DNA from: Rhodobacter viridis | GTDB lineage: Bacteria > Pseudomonadota > Alphaproteobacteria > Rhodobacterales > Rhodobacteraceae | Assembly: GCF_003217355.1 (NCBI RefSeq) | Contig: NZ_QJTK01000002.1 | Coordinates: 186,001-250,000 of the forward strand | Reading direction: 5' to 3' | Length of the DNA stretch: 64,000 nucleotides | In this document: positions 8,731 to 18,328 of the stretch, piece after piece | How positions within the stretch are numbered: the first letter of the stretch is position 1 | How the letters are laid out: each line of letters opens with the position of its first letter | The notes under the pieces: generated by a model | What the model was told of the DNA's origin: nothing | The model's input: the letters and a program-made list of their open reading frames with translations, nothing else | Databases searched by the model: none | Position numbers and translations under genes: made by a program

Positions 8731-9426
8731 TCAGCGGGGTCGCTTCCAGATCGCGCCATCGCCCAGTTTGGCGACGAAAGCGGCATGGGCTTCCGCCTCG
8801 GCTTCGGTGATGCGCGAGGGCAGCGGAACGGGGCGCGGACGGGGCCGCCAATCGGCGGTGGAAACCGCGTTTTTGGCCGGAACAGGGTCGATATTCAGCC
8901 CGAAACCCGGTTGCCGTCCGCCGATCAGTTCCAGATAGACCTCGGCCAGGATCTCGGAGTCGAGAAGCGCCCCGTGCAGGGTCCGGGACGAGTTGTCGAT
9001 GCCGAAGCGCCGACACAGCGCATCGAGCGTCGCGGGCGAGCCCGGAAATTTTCGCCGCGCCATCGCCAGCGTATCGAGCGCCCGATCATTGGGGATCAGC
9101 GGCTTTTGCACCCAGCCAAGCTCGGCATTCAGGAATTTCATGTCGAAGGCGGCGTTGTGGATCACCAGCTTCGAGTCATCGCCGATGAAATCGAGGAAAT
9201 CCTGCGCGATCTGGATGAACTTCGGCTTGTCGCGCAGGAAATCGTCGCCAAGGCCATGCACGGCAAAGGCTTCCTGCGGCATCGCCCGTTCGGGGTTGAT
9301 GTATTGGTGATAGGTCCGCCCGGTGGGGACGTGGTTCATCAGCTCGACCGCGCCGATTTCGACGATCCGATGCCCTTCGGAGGGTTCGAATCCGGTCGTT
9401 TCGGTGTCGAGGACGATCTCACGCAT
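8731..9426 (-). CDS. dnaQ: DNA polymerase III epsilon subunit (proofreading 3'-5' exonuclease)
   Basis: A 231-residue DEDDh exonuclease. ExoI is [10 protein letters not shown] with the two metal-binding acidic residues; ExoII is [15 protein letters not shown]; ExoIII is [17 protein letters not shown], with the general-base His and last Asp. The C-terminal tail after about residue 180 is the expected linker and polymerase alpha-binding extension. It edits mismatches during chromosome replication. It lies downstream of coaE on the minus strand, its start overlapping the coaE stop by 8 bp, in the conserved maf-aroE-coaE-dnaQ series. Confidence 0.95.
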   Translation of the reverse strand: MREIVLDTETTGFEPSEGHRIVEIGAVELMNHVPTGRTYHQYINPERAMPQEAFAVHGLGDDFLRDKPKFIQIAQDFLDFIGDDSKLVIHNAAFDMKFLNAELGWVQKPLIPNDRALDTLAMARRKFPGSPATLDALCRRFGIDNSSRTLHGALLDSEILAEVYLELIGGRQPGFGLNIDPVPAKNAVSTADWRPRPRPVPLPSRITEAEAEAHAAFVAKLGDGAIWKRPR

Positions 9427-10015
9427 GGCGGCTCCGCAGGTGTTTGATCAGCTTTCGCACCTCGGCGCGGGTCTGTTCAAGAGTGAAGGTCTCGATCAAG
9501 AAATCGGCGCGGCGGCGTTTTTCGGCATCGGGCAACTGGCGGGCAAGAATCATGTCCAACTGTGCCTCGGTCATCTGGCCGCGGGCCAGAACGCGGGTGC
9601 GTTGCACATCGGGCGCGGCGGTGATGACAAGGACAGCATCACAGTCCTTGTCCGCGCCGGTTTCATAAAGCAGCGGAATGTCGAGAAGGATCAGATCATC
9701 GGCGTTATGGGTAAGTAAAAACGCCTGACGTGCGGCCTGAACCAGCGGATGAACAACCGATTCCAGCTGGGATAGAGCCTGTTTATTGGATTGCAGAAGC
9801 GTCTTCAATCGGTCGCGATCCACCGCGCCATCACGGATTGCATCGGGGAAGATTTCGGCCAGCGGGGCAACGGCGGCCCCATCTTTTGCGTAAAGCGCGT
9901 GCACGGTGGCATCCGCATCCCAGACCGGAATGCCCTCTTCCGCAAACAGCCGCGCCGTCGTCGATTTCCCCATGCCGATGGAGCCGGTGAGACCGAGACG
10001 GAACGGGCGGGTCAT
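9419..10015 (-). CDS. coaE: Dephospho-CoA kinase
   Basis: A 198-residue P-loop kinase performing the last step of coenzyme A synthesis (ATP-dependent 3'-phosphorylation of dephospho-CoA). The Walker A motif GSIGMGKST is at residues 11-19, DADATVH follows, and [13 protein letters not shown] is the typical substrate-binding block. The start overlaps the aroE stop by 4 bp and its own stop overlaps dnaQ by 8 bp, so the three genes are translated as a coupled group. Confidence 0.95.
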   Translation of the reverse strand: MTRPFRLGLTGSIGMGKSTTARLFAEEGIPVWDADATVHALYAKDGAAVAPLAEIFPDAIRDGAVDRDRLKTLLQSNKQALSQLESVVHPLVQAARQAFLLTHNADDLILLDIPLLYETGADKDCDAVLVITAAPDVQRTRVLARGQMTEAQLDMILARQLPDAEKRRRADFLIETFTLEQTRAEVRKLIKHLRSRHA

Positions 10016-10842
10016 GCCGCCAGCACCACGACGCGGAGTTCCGGGGTGACCTCGGGGCGGTGCCCGAACCAGCGTTCAAAGCCGGGAACCGCCTGATGCA
10101 GCAACATGCCAAGGCCATCGACGGTGACACAACCGCGGGCGGCGGCGGCGTCCAGAAAATCGGTGCGCAGGGGGGTGTAGACGCAATCGGTGACGACGGC
10201 CGAAGCGGAAAGCGCGTCGAGCGGAAGGTCGAAGGTCGCTTTCCCAGCCATGCCGAGCGAGGAGGTGTTCACCACGGTCGCGGCGCCGTCGAAAATCTGG
10301 CCGACCTTGTCCCAGTCTTCGACCACGACGCGGGGGCCGAAGGCGGTGCGAAGTGCCTCGGCCCGGGCGCGAGTACGATTGGCGATGCGGATTTCCGGAC
10401 AACCGGCGTCGAGCAGGGCGACAACGATGGCGCGGGCGGCACCACCGGCCCCGATCACCGCGGCCGGGCCAGAATCTGCCTGCCAGCCCGGAGCGCCCTC
10501 GATCAGATTGGCGAGAAAGCCGATGCCATCGGTGTTGTCGGCATGAATCCGGCCGGTTTCATCGAAAACGAGCGTGTTCGCCGCGCCGATCCGTGCGGCG
10601 CGGTCGGACACCACATCGGCCAGCGCCAGCGCGGTTTCCTTGTGTGGAATCGTGATGTTGCAGCCGACAAACCCGGCCTTGGGCAGGGTGCGCAGCACGG
10701 GCTCCAGATCGCCCTCGGCCACATCCATCGGGATGTAATGGCCACGAATACCGTAAGTTTTCAGCCAATGCCCATGCAGCGCGGGCGAGCGGGAATGATT
10801 GATCGGATGCCCGATCACGCCAGCCAGAGGAATTCGGGTCAT
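10012..10842 (-). CDS. aroE: Shikimate dehydrogenase (NADP)
   Basis: A 276-residue enzyme reducing 3-dehydroshikimate to shikimate in aromatic amino acid synthesis. Visible motifs: substrate-binding NHSRSPALHGHWL at the N-terminus, CNITIPHKE with the catalytic Lys, NTDGIGF with the catalytic Asp, the NADP-binding GAGGAARAIVVAL and the adenosine-phosphate-selective ANRTRARAE. It overlaps maf by 4 bp upstream and coaE by 4 bp downstream. Confidence 0.96.
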   Translation of the reverse strand: MTRIPLAGVIGHPINHSRSPALHGHWLKTYGIRGHYIPMDVAEGDLEPVLRTLPKAGFVGCNITIPHKETALALADVVSDRAARIGAANTLVFDETGRIHADNTDGIGFLANLIEGAPGWQADSGPAAVIGAGGAARAIVVALLDAGCPEIRIANRTRARAEALRTAFGPRVVVEDWDKVGQIFDGAATVVNTSSLGMAGKATFDLPLDALSASAVVTDCVYTPLRTDFLDAAAARGCVTVDGLGMLLHQAVPGFERWFGHRPEVTPELRVVVLAA

Positions 10843-11438
10843 GTCGTCAGCTCTCCTCGCGCGCGCAGCCAGTTCAGGACTTCGATCAGGGGCAGGCCCA
10901 GCACGGCAAAGTAATCGCCCTCGATGGCAGAGAACAACCGCACCCCTTCCTCTTCGAGCTTGTAACAGCCGACCGCGTGACGGATCGAGTCCCAGTTGCG
11001 TGCGACATACTCGGCGATGAAGGCGTCGGAAAGCGGATGCATGGTCAAGCGCACCTCGGCCACATGGCGCCAGAGCGGGCGGCCATCCTGCACGACGACC
11101 AGCGCCGAAAGCAGGCGATGCGTGCGACCCGAAAGGCTTTGCAGATGCGCGATCGCCTGATCGGGGCTTTCGGGCTTCGCAAAAATCTCGCCCTGCAGTT
11201 CGAGCACCTGATCGGCGCCCAGAACGAGCGCGCCGGGATGACGAGCAGATTGCTTCATCGCCTTCGCTTCGGCCAGTTGATCGGCGACATCGCGCGGCTT
11301 CGCGCCTTCCTGTTCGAGCGCCTGGCGGATCGCCTCTTCATCGACACGGGCGGGGGCGATGGTCACCGAAAGCCCGGCAGAGCGCAAAAGCTGCGCGCGG
11401 ATCTGCGAGGAAGAGGCCAGAACAAGGTCGGGGAGCAT
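10839..11438 (-). CDS. maf: Maf family nucleotide pyrophosphatase (YceF/YhdE-like)
   Basis: A 199-residue Maf/HAM1-fold protein. The N-terminal PDLVLASSSQIRAQLLRSAG is the family signature, although the usual S-x-S-P-R-R reads SSSQIR here. The acidic VDEEAI, catalytic-type VLGADQVLEL and SGRTHRLLSAL blocks are present. Maf proteins hydrolyse non-canonical nucleoside triphosphates and have been linked to septum control. ATG at 11438 is chosen because the family N-terminus starts there; a 51-residue upstream extension is unrelated. First gene of the leftward maf-aroE-coaE-dnaQ group, transcribed away from the origin candidate. Confidence 0.92.
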   Translation of the reverse strand: MLPDLVLASSSQIRAQLLRSAGLSVTIAPARVDEEAIRQALEQEGAKPRDVADQLAEAKAMKQSARHPGALVLGADQVLELQGEIFAKPESPDQAIAHLQSLSGRTHRLLSALVVVQDGRPLWRHVAEVRLTMHPLSDAFIAEYVARNWDSIRHAVGCYKLEEEGVRLFSAIEGDYFAVLGLPLIEVLNWLRARGELTT

Positions 11439-11833
11439 GTGGACAACCGTTGGGAAAACCGGATGGGGGAGCCTGGGGACAGAAGGTGGTGCAACTTTTC
11501 CTCCCCGGGAAGGGGCGAGTTTGTCAAGGAACGAAAGGAGACTCCCAGCATGTGGGAAGGACGACACTGCGGATGTGAGGAAGTGCCGCAACCCACAAGA
11601 ACAAAATGGAACACTCCCAAACCGCCCACGTCGGTATCAACCACGCAAGTCATTGATAAAAAAGGGTCTGTTTGACTTTTCAACAGGGTTTTACGATGCC
11701 CTATCCGAGCCTTTCAAGGCATGGGAAAAGACTTGGAAAACCCGACTATCCACACTGTCCACAGCCCTTACAAAATCAACATCTTTTCTTTTCAATAATA
11801 ATTCTTAAGAAGAAGCCGACACAGGAGGCACAG
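11439..11833. other. Candidate chromosomal replication origin (oriC)
   Basis: This 395-bp gene-free gap lies between divergent maf and hemJ. DnaA-box-like 9-mers fitting NTNTCCACA are seen: TTGTCCACA (minus strand, 11438-11446) and two touching head-to-tail copies, CTATCCACA (11746-11754) and CTGTCCACA (11755-11763). They abut a stretch from about 11768 to 11812 that is roughly 80% A+T in a genome near two-thirds G+C, suitable as an unwinding element. AATCAACATCTTT (11774-11786) is one base off an IHF consensus. parAB and two parS sites lie 3-8 kb away. Gene content (maf side, hemJ-rho-mnmEG-rsmG-parAB side) fits alphaproteobacterial origins. Boxes are few and imperfect, so this stays a candidate. 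Confidence 0.55.
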
Positions 11834-12310
11834 ATGTTCGAACTCGTCACGGATTTCCTTTCGGATTGGTATTTCTGGACGAAGTCCCTGCATGTGATGT
11901 CGGTCCTGGCCTGGATGGCGGGTCTGTTCTACCTGCCGCGGCTTTACGTCTACCACGTTGAAGGGCTGAAGAAGCAGGGCGTGAAACGCGGGTCGGAGAT
12001 GGATCTGCTGTTCCAGCACCAGGAGCGGATGCTGCTCAAGGCGATCATGAACCCGGCCGCGGTCTCGACCTGGTTCTTCGGTCTTTGCCTTGTCTTCACG
12101 CCGGGCATCATCGACTGGAGCATGCAATGGCCCTGGATCAAGGGCGCCTGCGTGATCGCGATGACGGTGTTCCACCTGTTCCTTGCCAAGGCGCGGCTGA
12201 AATTCGTCGATGGCAAGAACGAGCTGGCCGGTCGGCAATGGCGGATGATGAACGAGGTGCCGACGTTGCTGATGTTCCTCATCGTCATCGCGGTGATCGT
12301 GAAGTTCTGA
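11834..12310 (+). CDS. hemJ: Protoporphyrinogen oxidase HemJ
   Basis: A 158-residue integral membrane protein of the HemJ (former UPF0093) family, which oxidises protoporphyrinogen IX to protoporphyrin IX for heme and bacteriochlorophyll synthesis. Four hydrophobic segments are visible (about 10-28, 58-80, 86-105, 135-152). The conserved N-terminal KSLHVMSVLAWMAGLFYLPRLYVYH holds the invariant His and the arginine-tyrosine region. AGGAGG at 11823-11828 sets the start at 11834. It is the first rightward gene after the origin candidate. Confidence 0.9.
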   Translation: MFELVTDFLSDWYFWTKSLHVMSVLAWMAGLFYLPRLYVYHVEGLKKQGVKRGSEMDLLFQHQERMLLKAIMNPAAVSTWFFGLCLVFTPGIIDWSMQWPWIKGACVIAMTVFHLFLAKARLKFVDGKNELAGRQWRMMNEVPTLLMFLIVIAVIVKF

Positions 12311-12315
12311 TTTCG

Positions 12316-12345
12316 TTGACTCGCCGCGGGCTTTGGGCGTAGAAG
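12316..12345 (+). promoter_or_regulatory. Possible sigma70-type promoter for rho
   Basis: TTGACT (12316-12321) and TAGAAG (12340-12345) are separated by 18 bp in the 130-bp gap between hemJ and rho. This is the best match to a housekeeping promoter in the gap. The remaining leader (about 90 nt) is GC-rich with CCGGCCGTCCGGCCG; rho leaders are often autoregulatory. Confidence 0.4.
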
Positions 12346-12442
12346 CGCCCCAGCCCCGGCCGTCCGGCCGACAGGTTTTGCCGAACCCTGACCCATGCTG
12401 CGCCGCCCCGACGGGGTCTGGCGCCTTTCGCGGATGGATGCG

Positions 12443-13711
12443 ATGACCGAACGTTTGAACCTTTCCGATCTCAAGGCGAAAAGCCCCAAGGACCTGCTGG
12501 CGATGGCCGAGGACTGGGAGATCGAAAACGCCTCGACCATGCGCAAGGGCGAGATGATGTTCTCGATCCTCAAGGAGCATGCCGAGGACGGCGTCGAAAT
12601 CGGCGGCGATGGCGTGCTCGAGGTGCTGCAGGACGGGTTCGGCTTCCTGCGCTCGCCCGAGGCGAACTATCTGCCCGGCCCCGATGACATCTACGTTTCG
12701 CCCGACATGATCCGGCAATACAGCCTGCGCACCGGCGATACCGTCTGGGGCATCATTCGCGCGCCGGGCGAGAATGAACGCTATTTCGCGCTGACCGCGG
12801 TCGAGAAGATCAACTTCGAAGATCCGGAAAAGGCGCGTCACAAGGTCAGCTTCGACAACCTGACGCCGCTTTACCCCGATGAACGGCTGAAGATGGAGAT
12901 CGAGGATCCGACGATCAAGGATCGCTCGGCCCGGATCATCGATCTGGTGGCACCGATCGGGAAAGGCCAGCGCTCGCTGATCGTCGCGCCGCCGCGGACC
13001 GGCAAGACGGTTCTGCTGCAGAACATCGCGCATTCGATCGAGGTGAACCACCCCGAGTGCTACCTGATCGTGCTTCTGATCGACGAACGTCCCGAGGAAG
13101 TCACCGACATGCAGCGCTCGGTGAAGGGCGAGGTGATTTCCTCGACCTTCGACGAACCGGCGACGCGGCACGTTGCGGTGGCCGAGATGGTGATCGAAAA
13201 AGCCAAGCGTCTGGGCGAGCATAAACGAGATGTTGTGATCCTGCTTGACTCGATCACAAGACTTGGCCGGGCTTTCAACACGGTCGTGCCGAGTTCGGGC
13301 AAGGTGCTGACCGGTGGTGTCGATGCGAACGCGCTGCAGCGTCCGAAGCGCTTCTTCGGTGCGGCGCGGAACATCGAAGAGGGCGGCTCGCTGACCATCA
13401 TCGCGACGGCGCTGATCGATACCGGCTCGCGGATGGACGAGGTGATCTTCGAAGAATTCAAGGGCACCGGCAACAGCGAGATCGTGCTGGACCGGAAGGT
13501 TGCCGACAAGCGCGTCTTCCCGGCGATGGACATTCTCAAGTCGGGCACGCGGAAGGAAGATCTGCTGGTCGACCAGAAAGACCTGCAGAAGACCTATCTG
13601 CTGCGCCGCATCCTGAACCCGATGGGCACGACGGATGCGATCGAATTCCTGATCTCGAAGCTGAAGCAGACGAAAACCAACGGCGAGTTCTTCGATTCGA
13701 TGAACGGCTGA
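12443..13711 (+). CDS. rho: Transcription termination factor Rho
   Basis: A 422-residue hexameric RNA-dependent ATPase. N-terminal Rho domain ([32 protein letters not shown]), the RNA-binding cold-shock fold ([15 protein letters not shown], about 50-115), Walker A APPRTGKT (about residue 180), Walker [10 protein letters not shown] and the Q-loop/R-loop region SGTRKEDLL are complete. Start at 12443 gives the family length (E. coli Rho is 419); an in-frame ATG at 12434 adds three residues and cannot be excluded, and neither has a strong ribosome site. Confidence 0.95.
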   Translation: MTERLNLSDLKAKSPKDLLAMAEDWEIENASTMRKGEMMFSILKEHAEDGVEIGGDGVLEVLQDGFGFLRSPEANYLPGPDDIYVSPDMIRQYSLRTGDTVWGIIRAPGENERYFALTAVEKINFEDPEKARHKVSFDNLTPLYPDERLKMEIEDPTIKDRSARIIDLVAPIGKGQRSLIVAPPRTGKTVLLQNIAHSIEVNHPECYLIVLLIDERPEEVTDMQRSVKGEVISSTFDEPATRHVAVAEMVIEKAKRLGEHKRDVVILLDSITRLGRAFNTVVPSSGKVLTGGVDANALQRPKRFFGAARNIEEGGSLTIIATALIDTGSRMDEVIFEEFKGTGNSEIVLDRKVADKRVFPAMDILKSGTRKEDLLVDQKDLQKTYLLRRILNPMGTTDAIEFLISKLKQTKTNGEFFDSMNG

Positions 13712-13738
13712 GGTATCGTTGCCCCGAGAGGGATTTCG

Positions 13739-15022
13739 ATGGACACGATCTATGCGCAGGCATCCGGCCGCGGCAAGGCCGGCGTTGCGGTCATTCGCCT
13801 GTCCGGGCCGCGTGCTTGGCAGGCGATTGCGGCTTTGTGCGGCCGTTTGCCCGCGCCGCGGCAGGCTTCGGTGCGGCTGTTGAAGATCGAGGGCGAAGTT
13901 CTCGACGAGGCACTGGTGCTGTGTTTCGAGGCGGGTCGCAGTTTCACGGGCGAAGAATCCGGCGAGTTGCATCTGCATGGGGCGGTAGCGACGGTTGCCG
14001 CGGTGCTGAAAGCGCTCGGGTCGCTGGGTTTTCTGCGTCTGGCCGAGCCGGGCGAATTTACCCGGCGGGCGATGGAAAGCGGGCGGCTGGATCTGTCACA
14101 GGTCGAGGGCCTGGCGGATCTGATCGAGGCCGAGACCGAGGCACAGCGCAAACAGGCTTTGGCGGTTCTGTCCGGTTCGGTTGGGCGGATGGTCGAGACC
14201 TGGCGCAGCAAGCTCATCCGGGCGGCGGCGCTGATGGAGGCCTGCATCGATTTCGCCGATGAGGATGTGCCCGAGGATGTGACACCGGAAGTGCGCGGTT
14301 TGCTGGGCGATGTCTCGGGTCAACTGGCGCAAGAGATGGCGCGGATTTCGGTGACCGAACGGATACGCGAGGGCTTTGAAGTTGCGATCGTCGGGCGTCC
14401 GAATGCCGGGAAGTCGACGCTTTTGAACGCGCTGGCGGGGCGGGAAGCCGCGATCACCTCGGAAGTTGCGGGAACGACGCGCGATGTGATCGAAGTCCGG
14501 ATGGATCTGTCCGGTCTGGCGGTGACGTTGCTGGATACCGCGGGTCTGCGCGATACCGAAGACCAAATCGAGGCGATCGGGGTTGCCCGGGCGATCGCGC
14601 GGGCGAAGCAGGCGGATCTGCGGGTGTTCCTGCTGGATGACGGCGATATTCCGCTGCTGGAGCCGATCGCAGATGATCTGATCGTGCGCGGCAAGGCTGA
14701 TCTGGGCGGACCGGGCGATCTGCGCGTATCCGGCAAGACCGGGGAAGGCATCGATGCGCTTGTCTCGGCAATCACCACGCGTCTGTCCGAACGGGCGGCC
14801 GGGGCAGGGGTGATGACCCGGGAGCGCCATCGGGATTGTCTGATTCGGGCTGAGGCGGCCTTGCGGGCGTCGTCTGTTGAGCTAGCTCATGGGCTTGAGC
14901 GGCTTGACCTGGCTGCAGAGCAATGTCGGACCGCCGTTCGGGCCTTGGAATCCTTGCTGGGGCGGGTTGATGTCGAGAGCCTTCTTGACGAGATCTTTTC
15001 CAGTTTCTGCATCGGCAAGTGA
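13739..15022 (+). CDS. mnmE: tRNA-5-carboxymethylaminomethyl-2-thiouridine GTPase MnmE (TrmE)
   Basis: A 427-residue GTPase that acts with MnmG to modify the wobble uridine (U34) of several tRNAs. It has the N-terminal folate-binding domain ([23 protein letters not shown]), the inserted G domain with [12 protein letters not shown] (G1, about 222-233), TTRD (G2) and DTAGLRDT (G3), and the C-terminal FCIGK with the family's functional cysteine. The G4 motif is not a clean NKxD. mnmG follows 3 bp later, as in most alphaproteobacteria. Confidence 0.95.
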   Translation: MDTIYAQASGRGKAGVAVIRLSGPRAWQAIAALCGRLPAPRQASVRLLKIEGEVLDEALVLCFEAGRSFTGEESGELHLHGAVATVAAVLKALGSLGFLRLAEPGEFTRRAMESGRLDLSQVEGLADLIEAETEAQRKQALAVLSGSVGRMVETWRSKLIRAAALMEACIDFADEDVPEDVTPEVRGLLGDVSGQLAQEMARISVTERIREGFEVAIVGRPNAGKSTLLNALAGREAAITSEVAGTTRDVIEVRMDLSGLAVTLLDTAGLRDTEDQIEAIGVARAIARAKQADLRVFLLDDGDIPLLEPIADDLIVRGKADLGGPGDLRVSGKTGEGIDALVSAITTRLSERAAGAGVMTRERHRDCLIRAEAALRASSVELAHGLERLDLAAEQCRTAVRALESLLGRVDVESLLDEIFSSFCIGK

Positions 15023-15025
15023 GGA

Positions 15026-16897
15026 GTGTTTCACGTGAAACATTTTGACGTCATCGTCGTCGGAGGGGGGCACGCCGGGACCGAGGCAGCGCATGCCGCA
15101 GCCCGGATGGGGGCTAACACCGCGCTTGTCACGATGCGCCGCGAGGCGATCGGGGTGATGTCCTGCAACCCGGCGATCGGCGGGCTTGGGAAAGGCCATC
15201 TGGTGCGCGAAGTCGACGCGATGGATGGGGTGATGGGCAAGGCTGCCGATCGTGCGGGCATTCAGTTTCGCTTGCTGAATCGACGCAAGGGTCCTGCGGT
15301 GCAGGGTCCGAGAACACAGGCGGACCGCAAGCTCTATCGCCTCGCGATCGCCGAGCTTTGTGCGGGGCAGCCCCGTCTCGAAATCGTCGAAGGCGAAGTG
15401 GTCGATCTTCTGATGGATGGGGTCGCCATTTCCGGCGTGCGTCTGCAGGACGGGTCGGAGATTTCTGCTGCTGCGGTCGTGATGACGACCGGCACGTTTC
15501 TGAACGGCGTCATTCACATCGGTGATCAACGGACCGCAGGGGGCCGCGTCGGAGATCGCCCCTCTGTACCGCTTTCGCATCGGCTGCGGGAGCTTGCGCC
15601 GAATGTTGGGCGTTTGAAAACCGGCACGCCGCCGCGGCTTGATGGAAAGACCATCAATTGGGATATCCTTGAGGCACAGCCCGGCGACGATGATCCTGTG
15701 ATGCTGAGTTTCCTGAGCCAAAAGCCGTTCGTGCGGCAGATTGCCTGTGGCATCACCCATACGAACGAATCGACCCACGAGGTGATTCGGAATAACCTTC
15801 AGCGGTCCGCGATGTACGGTGGGCACATCGAAGGCGTCGGGCCGCGCTATTGCCCGTCGATCGAGGACAAGGTGGTGCGGTTTGCCGATAAAACCTCGCA
15901 TCAGGTGTTCCTCGAGCCCGAGGGTCTGGACGACGACACGGTTTATCCGAACGGAATTTCCACGTCTTTGCCGAGTGATGTGCAAGAAGCCTATGTGCGC
16001 TCGATCCGGGGTCTTGAGGAGGTTCGTATCCTGCAGCCTGGCTATGCGATCGAATATGACTTTGTCGATCCGCGGGCATTGACCTTGACGCTGGAACTGC
16101 GGGAGCAGGCGGGTCTTTTCCTTGCGGGCCAAATCAATGGTACCACCGGCTATGAAGAAGCCGCCGCGCAAGGGCTTGTTGCGGGTCTGAATGCGGCTTG
16201 CAAAGCCCTCGGGCGTGAGCCAGTCACCTTCAGCCGGACCGATTCCTATATTGGCGTGATGATCGACGATCTTGTGGGGCGCGGGGTCAATGAACCCTAT
16301 CGCATGTTCACCTCGCGCGCCGAGTATCGGCTTTTCCTTCGGGCTGACAATGCGGATCAGCGACTTACACCGCGCGGTATCGAGCTTGGGTGTGTCGGGG
16401 AGGAACGCGCGCGGGCTTTCGCGTGCAAGAGTGATGCGATGGACGCAGGAAAGGCAATCCTCGATTCGATTGTCTTAACTCCGAAGCAGGCAGTTTCTCT
16501 TGGTCTCGAGCTCAATCAGGATGGGGTCAAGCGCAGCGCGTTCCAATTGCTTTCGTTCCCTCAGGTCACCTTCGGCCAACTTGCGGGCTTGTTTCCAGAA
16601 TTGGCGAATATCCCCGCAGCGACTGCAGAGCAGCTTTCGAACGAGGCGCTCTATGCAAATTATATCGCCCGGCAGCAACGTGACGTCGAGGCGATGCGCC
16701 GCGACGAGAATTGGGAGATTCCCATCGATTTTGACTATGGCGTTCTGTCTGGCCTGTCCAACGAGCTGAAGCTGAAATTCTCTGCCGCGGCGCCGCGCAC
16801 TCTGCATCAGGCGGGTCAGGTTGATGGTGCGACGCCGGCCGCTTTGGCCTTGATCCTTGCGCGTTTGCGGCAGAACAAGCGGGCAGCGCAGAAATGA
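15026..16897 (+). CDS. mnmG: tRNA uridine-5-carboxymethylaminomethyl modification enzyme MnmG (GidA)
   Basis: A 623-residue FAD enzyme, partner of MnmE in U34 modification. FAD-binding [21 protein letters not shown] is at the N-terminus; [24 protein letters not shown] and TGTFLNG are family blocks; the C-terminal helical domain ends with the tRNA-binding/MnmE region. Start choice is open: GTG at 15026 (Met-Phe-His-Val-Lys-His) directly abuts GAGGAG, while GTG at 15035 (Met-Lys-His-Phe) lies 8 nt after GAGGAG (15021-15026), better ribosome spacing. Either way a parS site spans the start. Stop overlaps rsmG by 4 bp. Confidence 0.95.
   Translation: MFHVKHFDVIVVGGGHAGTEAAHAAARMGANTALVTMRREAIGVMSCNPAIGGLGKGHLVREVDAMDGVMGKAADRAGIQFRLLNRRKGPAVQGPRTQADRKLYRLAIAELCAGQPRLEIVEGEVVDLLMDGVAISGVRLQDGSEISAAAVVMTTGTFLNGVIHIGDQRTAGGRVGDRPSVPLSHRLRELAPNVGRLKTGTPPRLDGKTINWDILEAQPGDDDPVMLSFLSQKPFVRQIACGITHTNESTHEVIRNNLQRSAMYGGHIEGVGPRYCPSIEDKVVRFADKTSHQVFLEPEGLDDDTVYPNGISTSLPSDVQEAYVRSIRGLEEVRILQPGYAIEYDFVDPRALTLTLELREQAGLFLAGQINGTTGYEEAAAQGLVAGLNAACKALGREPVTFSRTDSYIGVMIDDLVGRGVNEPYRMFTSRAEYRLFLRADNADQRLTPRGIELGCVGEERARAFACKSDAMDAGKAILDSIVLTPKQAVSLGLELNQDGVKRSAFQLLSFPQVTFGQLAGLFPELANIPAATAEQLSNEALYANYIARQQRDVEAMRRDENWEIPIDFDYGVLSGLSNELKLKFSAAAPRTLHQAGQVDGATPAALALILARLRQNKRAAQK
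15027..15042. other. parS: parS centromere site 1 (perfect 16-bp palindrome)
   Basis: TGTTTCACGTGAAACA matches the universal ParB-binding parS consensus at all 16 positions. It overlaps the first codons of mnmG, where it reads Phe-His-Val-Lys-His. parA and parB are 2.5-4 kb downstream. Confidence 0.95.
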
Positions 16898-17517
16898 CCG
16901 GTCCGGAGCTCTTCGCTGCTCACTTCGATGTTTCACGTGAAACAATTCAGCTGCTGGAGCAGCTGGAAGCGCTGCTGCGCAAATGGAATTCGGCGATCAA
17001 TCTGGTTTCGCCGAATACATTGTCGGAAATCTGGTCGCGCCATTTTCTCGATTCGGCACAGCTTCTCGATATGCTTGACACCACTCCCGAGCGCTGGGGT
17101 GATCTTGGAAGCGGCGGTGGCTTTCCCGGCCTGGTCGTTGGCGTTCTTGCCAAGGAAAGGTTTCCGGATATGAAGCTGACCTTGGTTGAAAGCGACAAGC
17201 GCAAGGCGGCATTCCTGGCGAATGCCGTTCGAGATCTGGGTATTTTCGCGAAGGTCGAGCCCATGCGCATCGAGATGCTGGGTCCACTTCATGCCGACGT
17301 GCTTTCCGCGCGCGCACTTGCATCGCTTGATCTTCTTCTTGGCTTTGCCGAGCGTCATCTGTCACCCGATGGCATCGCACTCTTTCCAAAGGGAAATCGT
17401 TGGCGCGAAGAGGTTGCGTTGGCGAAGCAGAAATGGTCCTTTGACTGCGAACAGAAACCCAGTGCCACGGATCCGGAGTCTGTGGTCTTGAAAATCAAGG
17501 GGTTGCAACGTGTCTGA
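16894..17517 (+). CDS. rsmG: 16S rRNA (guanine527-N7)-methyltransferase RsmG (GidB)
   Basis: A 207-residue SAM-dependent methyltransferase for G527 of 16S rRNA, the modification whose loss gives low-level streptomycin resistance. The N-terminal helices ending in [13 protein letters not shown], the SAM motif [19 protein letters not shown] (about 69-87), [11 protein letters not shown] and [12 protein letters not shown] are all family features. It starts inside the mnmG stop (ATGA) and its stop overlaps parA by 8 bp. A perfect parS site is embedded in codons for DVSRETI (residues 12-18). Confidence 0.95.
   Translation: MTGPELFAAHFDVSRETIQLLEQLEALLRKWNSAINLVSPNTLSEIWSRHFLDSAQLLDMLDTTPERWGDLGSGGGFPGLVVGVLAKERFPDMKLTLVESDKRKAAFLANAVRDLGIFAKVEPMRIEMLGPLHADVLSARALASLDLLLGFAERHLSPDGIALFPKGNRWREEVALAKQKWSFDCEQKPSATDPESVVLKIKGLQRV
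16929..16944. other. parS: parS centromere site 2 (perfect 16-bp palindrome)
   Basis: A second exact TGTTTCACGTGAAACA, inside rsmG, in a different reading frame from site 1 (it codes Val-Ser-Arg-Glu-Thr here). It lies 1.9 kb from site 1 and 0.6 kb before parA. Confidence 0.95.
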
Positions 17518-18325
17518 TCTCACACGCCCGGCTCAGCCTAGAATCATAGCCATCGCCAACCAGAAGGGCGGTGTCGGGAAAACGACCACGGCAATCAATC
17601 TTGCCGCGGCGATGGCAGAACGTGGATGCCGCGTTTTGCTCGTCGATCTTGATCCGCAGGGGAACGCTTCAACCGGTTTGGGTATTGAAGCGCAGGACCG
17701 AAAGTTCAGCACCTACGATTTGATCTTTGGGGATGCTCCGCTTTCGGATGTCATCCAGCAAACGGCCTTCGAAGGCCTTTTCATTTCGCCTGCGACGACT
17801 GATCTTTCGTCCGCGGATATGGAACTGGTTTCGTCAGAGAAACGCAGCTTTCTGCTGCATGATGCGCTGCGGCAGACTGACATCGATCGCTATGCGTTTG
17901 ACTATGTGCTGATCGACTGCCCGCCGTCGCTCACTCTGATGACCGTGAATGCCATGGTTGCGGCGCAATCCATCCTGGTTCCGCTGCAGGCCGAGTTCTT
18001 CGCGCTCGAAGGACTGTCGCAGTTGATGCTGACGATTCGCGAGGTTCGTCAGACGGCGAACCGGGATTTGCGCATCGAGGGCGTGGTTCTGACGATGTAC
18101 GATGTGCGTAACAACCTCTCGCAGCAAGTGGAAGCTGATGCGCGGGCAACGCTGGGGGAACTGGTGTTCCGCACGATGATCCCGCGTAACGTGCGGATTT
18201 CTGAAGCACCCTCCTATGCTCTACCGGTTCTGAGCTACGATGCCGGGTCGAAGGGCGCCGAGGCTTATCGATCGCTGGCGGCAGAATTGCTTGACCACCA
18301 CGCAACAACAAGAACGAAAGGCTAG
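17510..18325 (+). CDS. parA: Chromosome partitioning ATPase ParA (Soj)
   Basis: A 271-residue deviant Walker-type ATPase. After a short N-terminal tail, [21 protein letters not shown] holds the deviant Walker A with the signature Lys; [14 protein letters not shown] and the Walker B-like VLIDCPPSL follow. ParA dimers bind DNA non-specifically and pull ParB-parS complexes to drive origin segregation. GTG start at 17510 overlaps the rsmG stop by 8 bp. parB follows after 3 bp. Confidence 0.96.
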   Translation: MSDLTRPAQPRIIAIANQKGGVGKTTTAINLAAAMAERGCRVLLVDLDPQGNASTGLGIEAQDRKFSTYDLIFGDAPLSDVIQQTAFEGLFISPATTDLSSADMELVSSEKRSFLLHDALRQTDIDRYAFDYVLIDCPPSLTLMTVNAMVAAQSILVPLQAEFFALEGLSQLMLTIREVRQTANRDLRIEGVVLTMYDVRNNLSQQVEADARATLGELVFRTMIPRNVRISEAPSYALPVLSYDAGSKGAEAYRSLAAELLDHHATTRTKG

Positions 18326-18328
18326 GTC

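Noticed and set aside
11672-11833. 54-codon N-terminal extension of hemJ
   Set aside because: It runs through the AT-rich origin candidate and has no similarity to the family; AGGAGG sits directly before the ATG at 11834.
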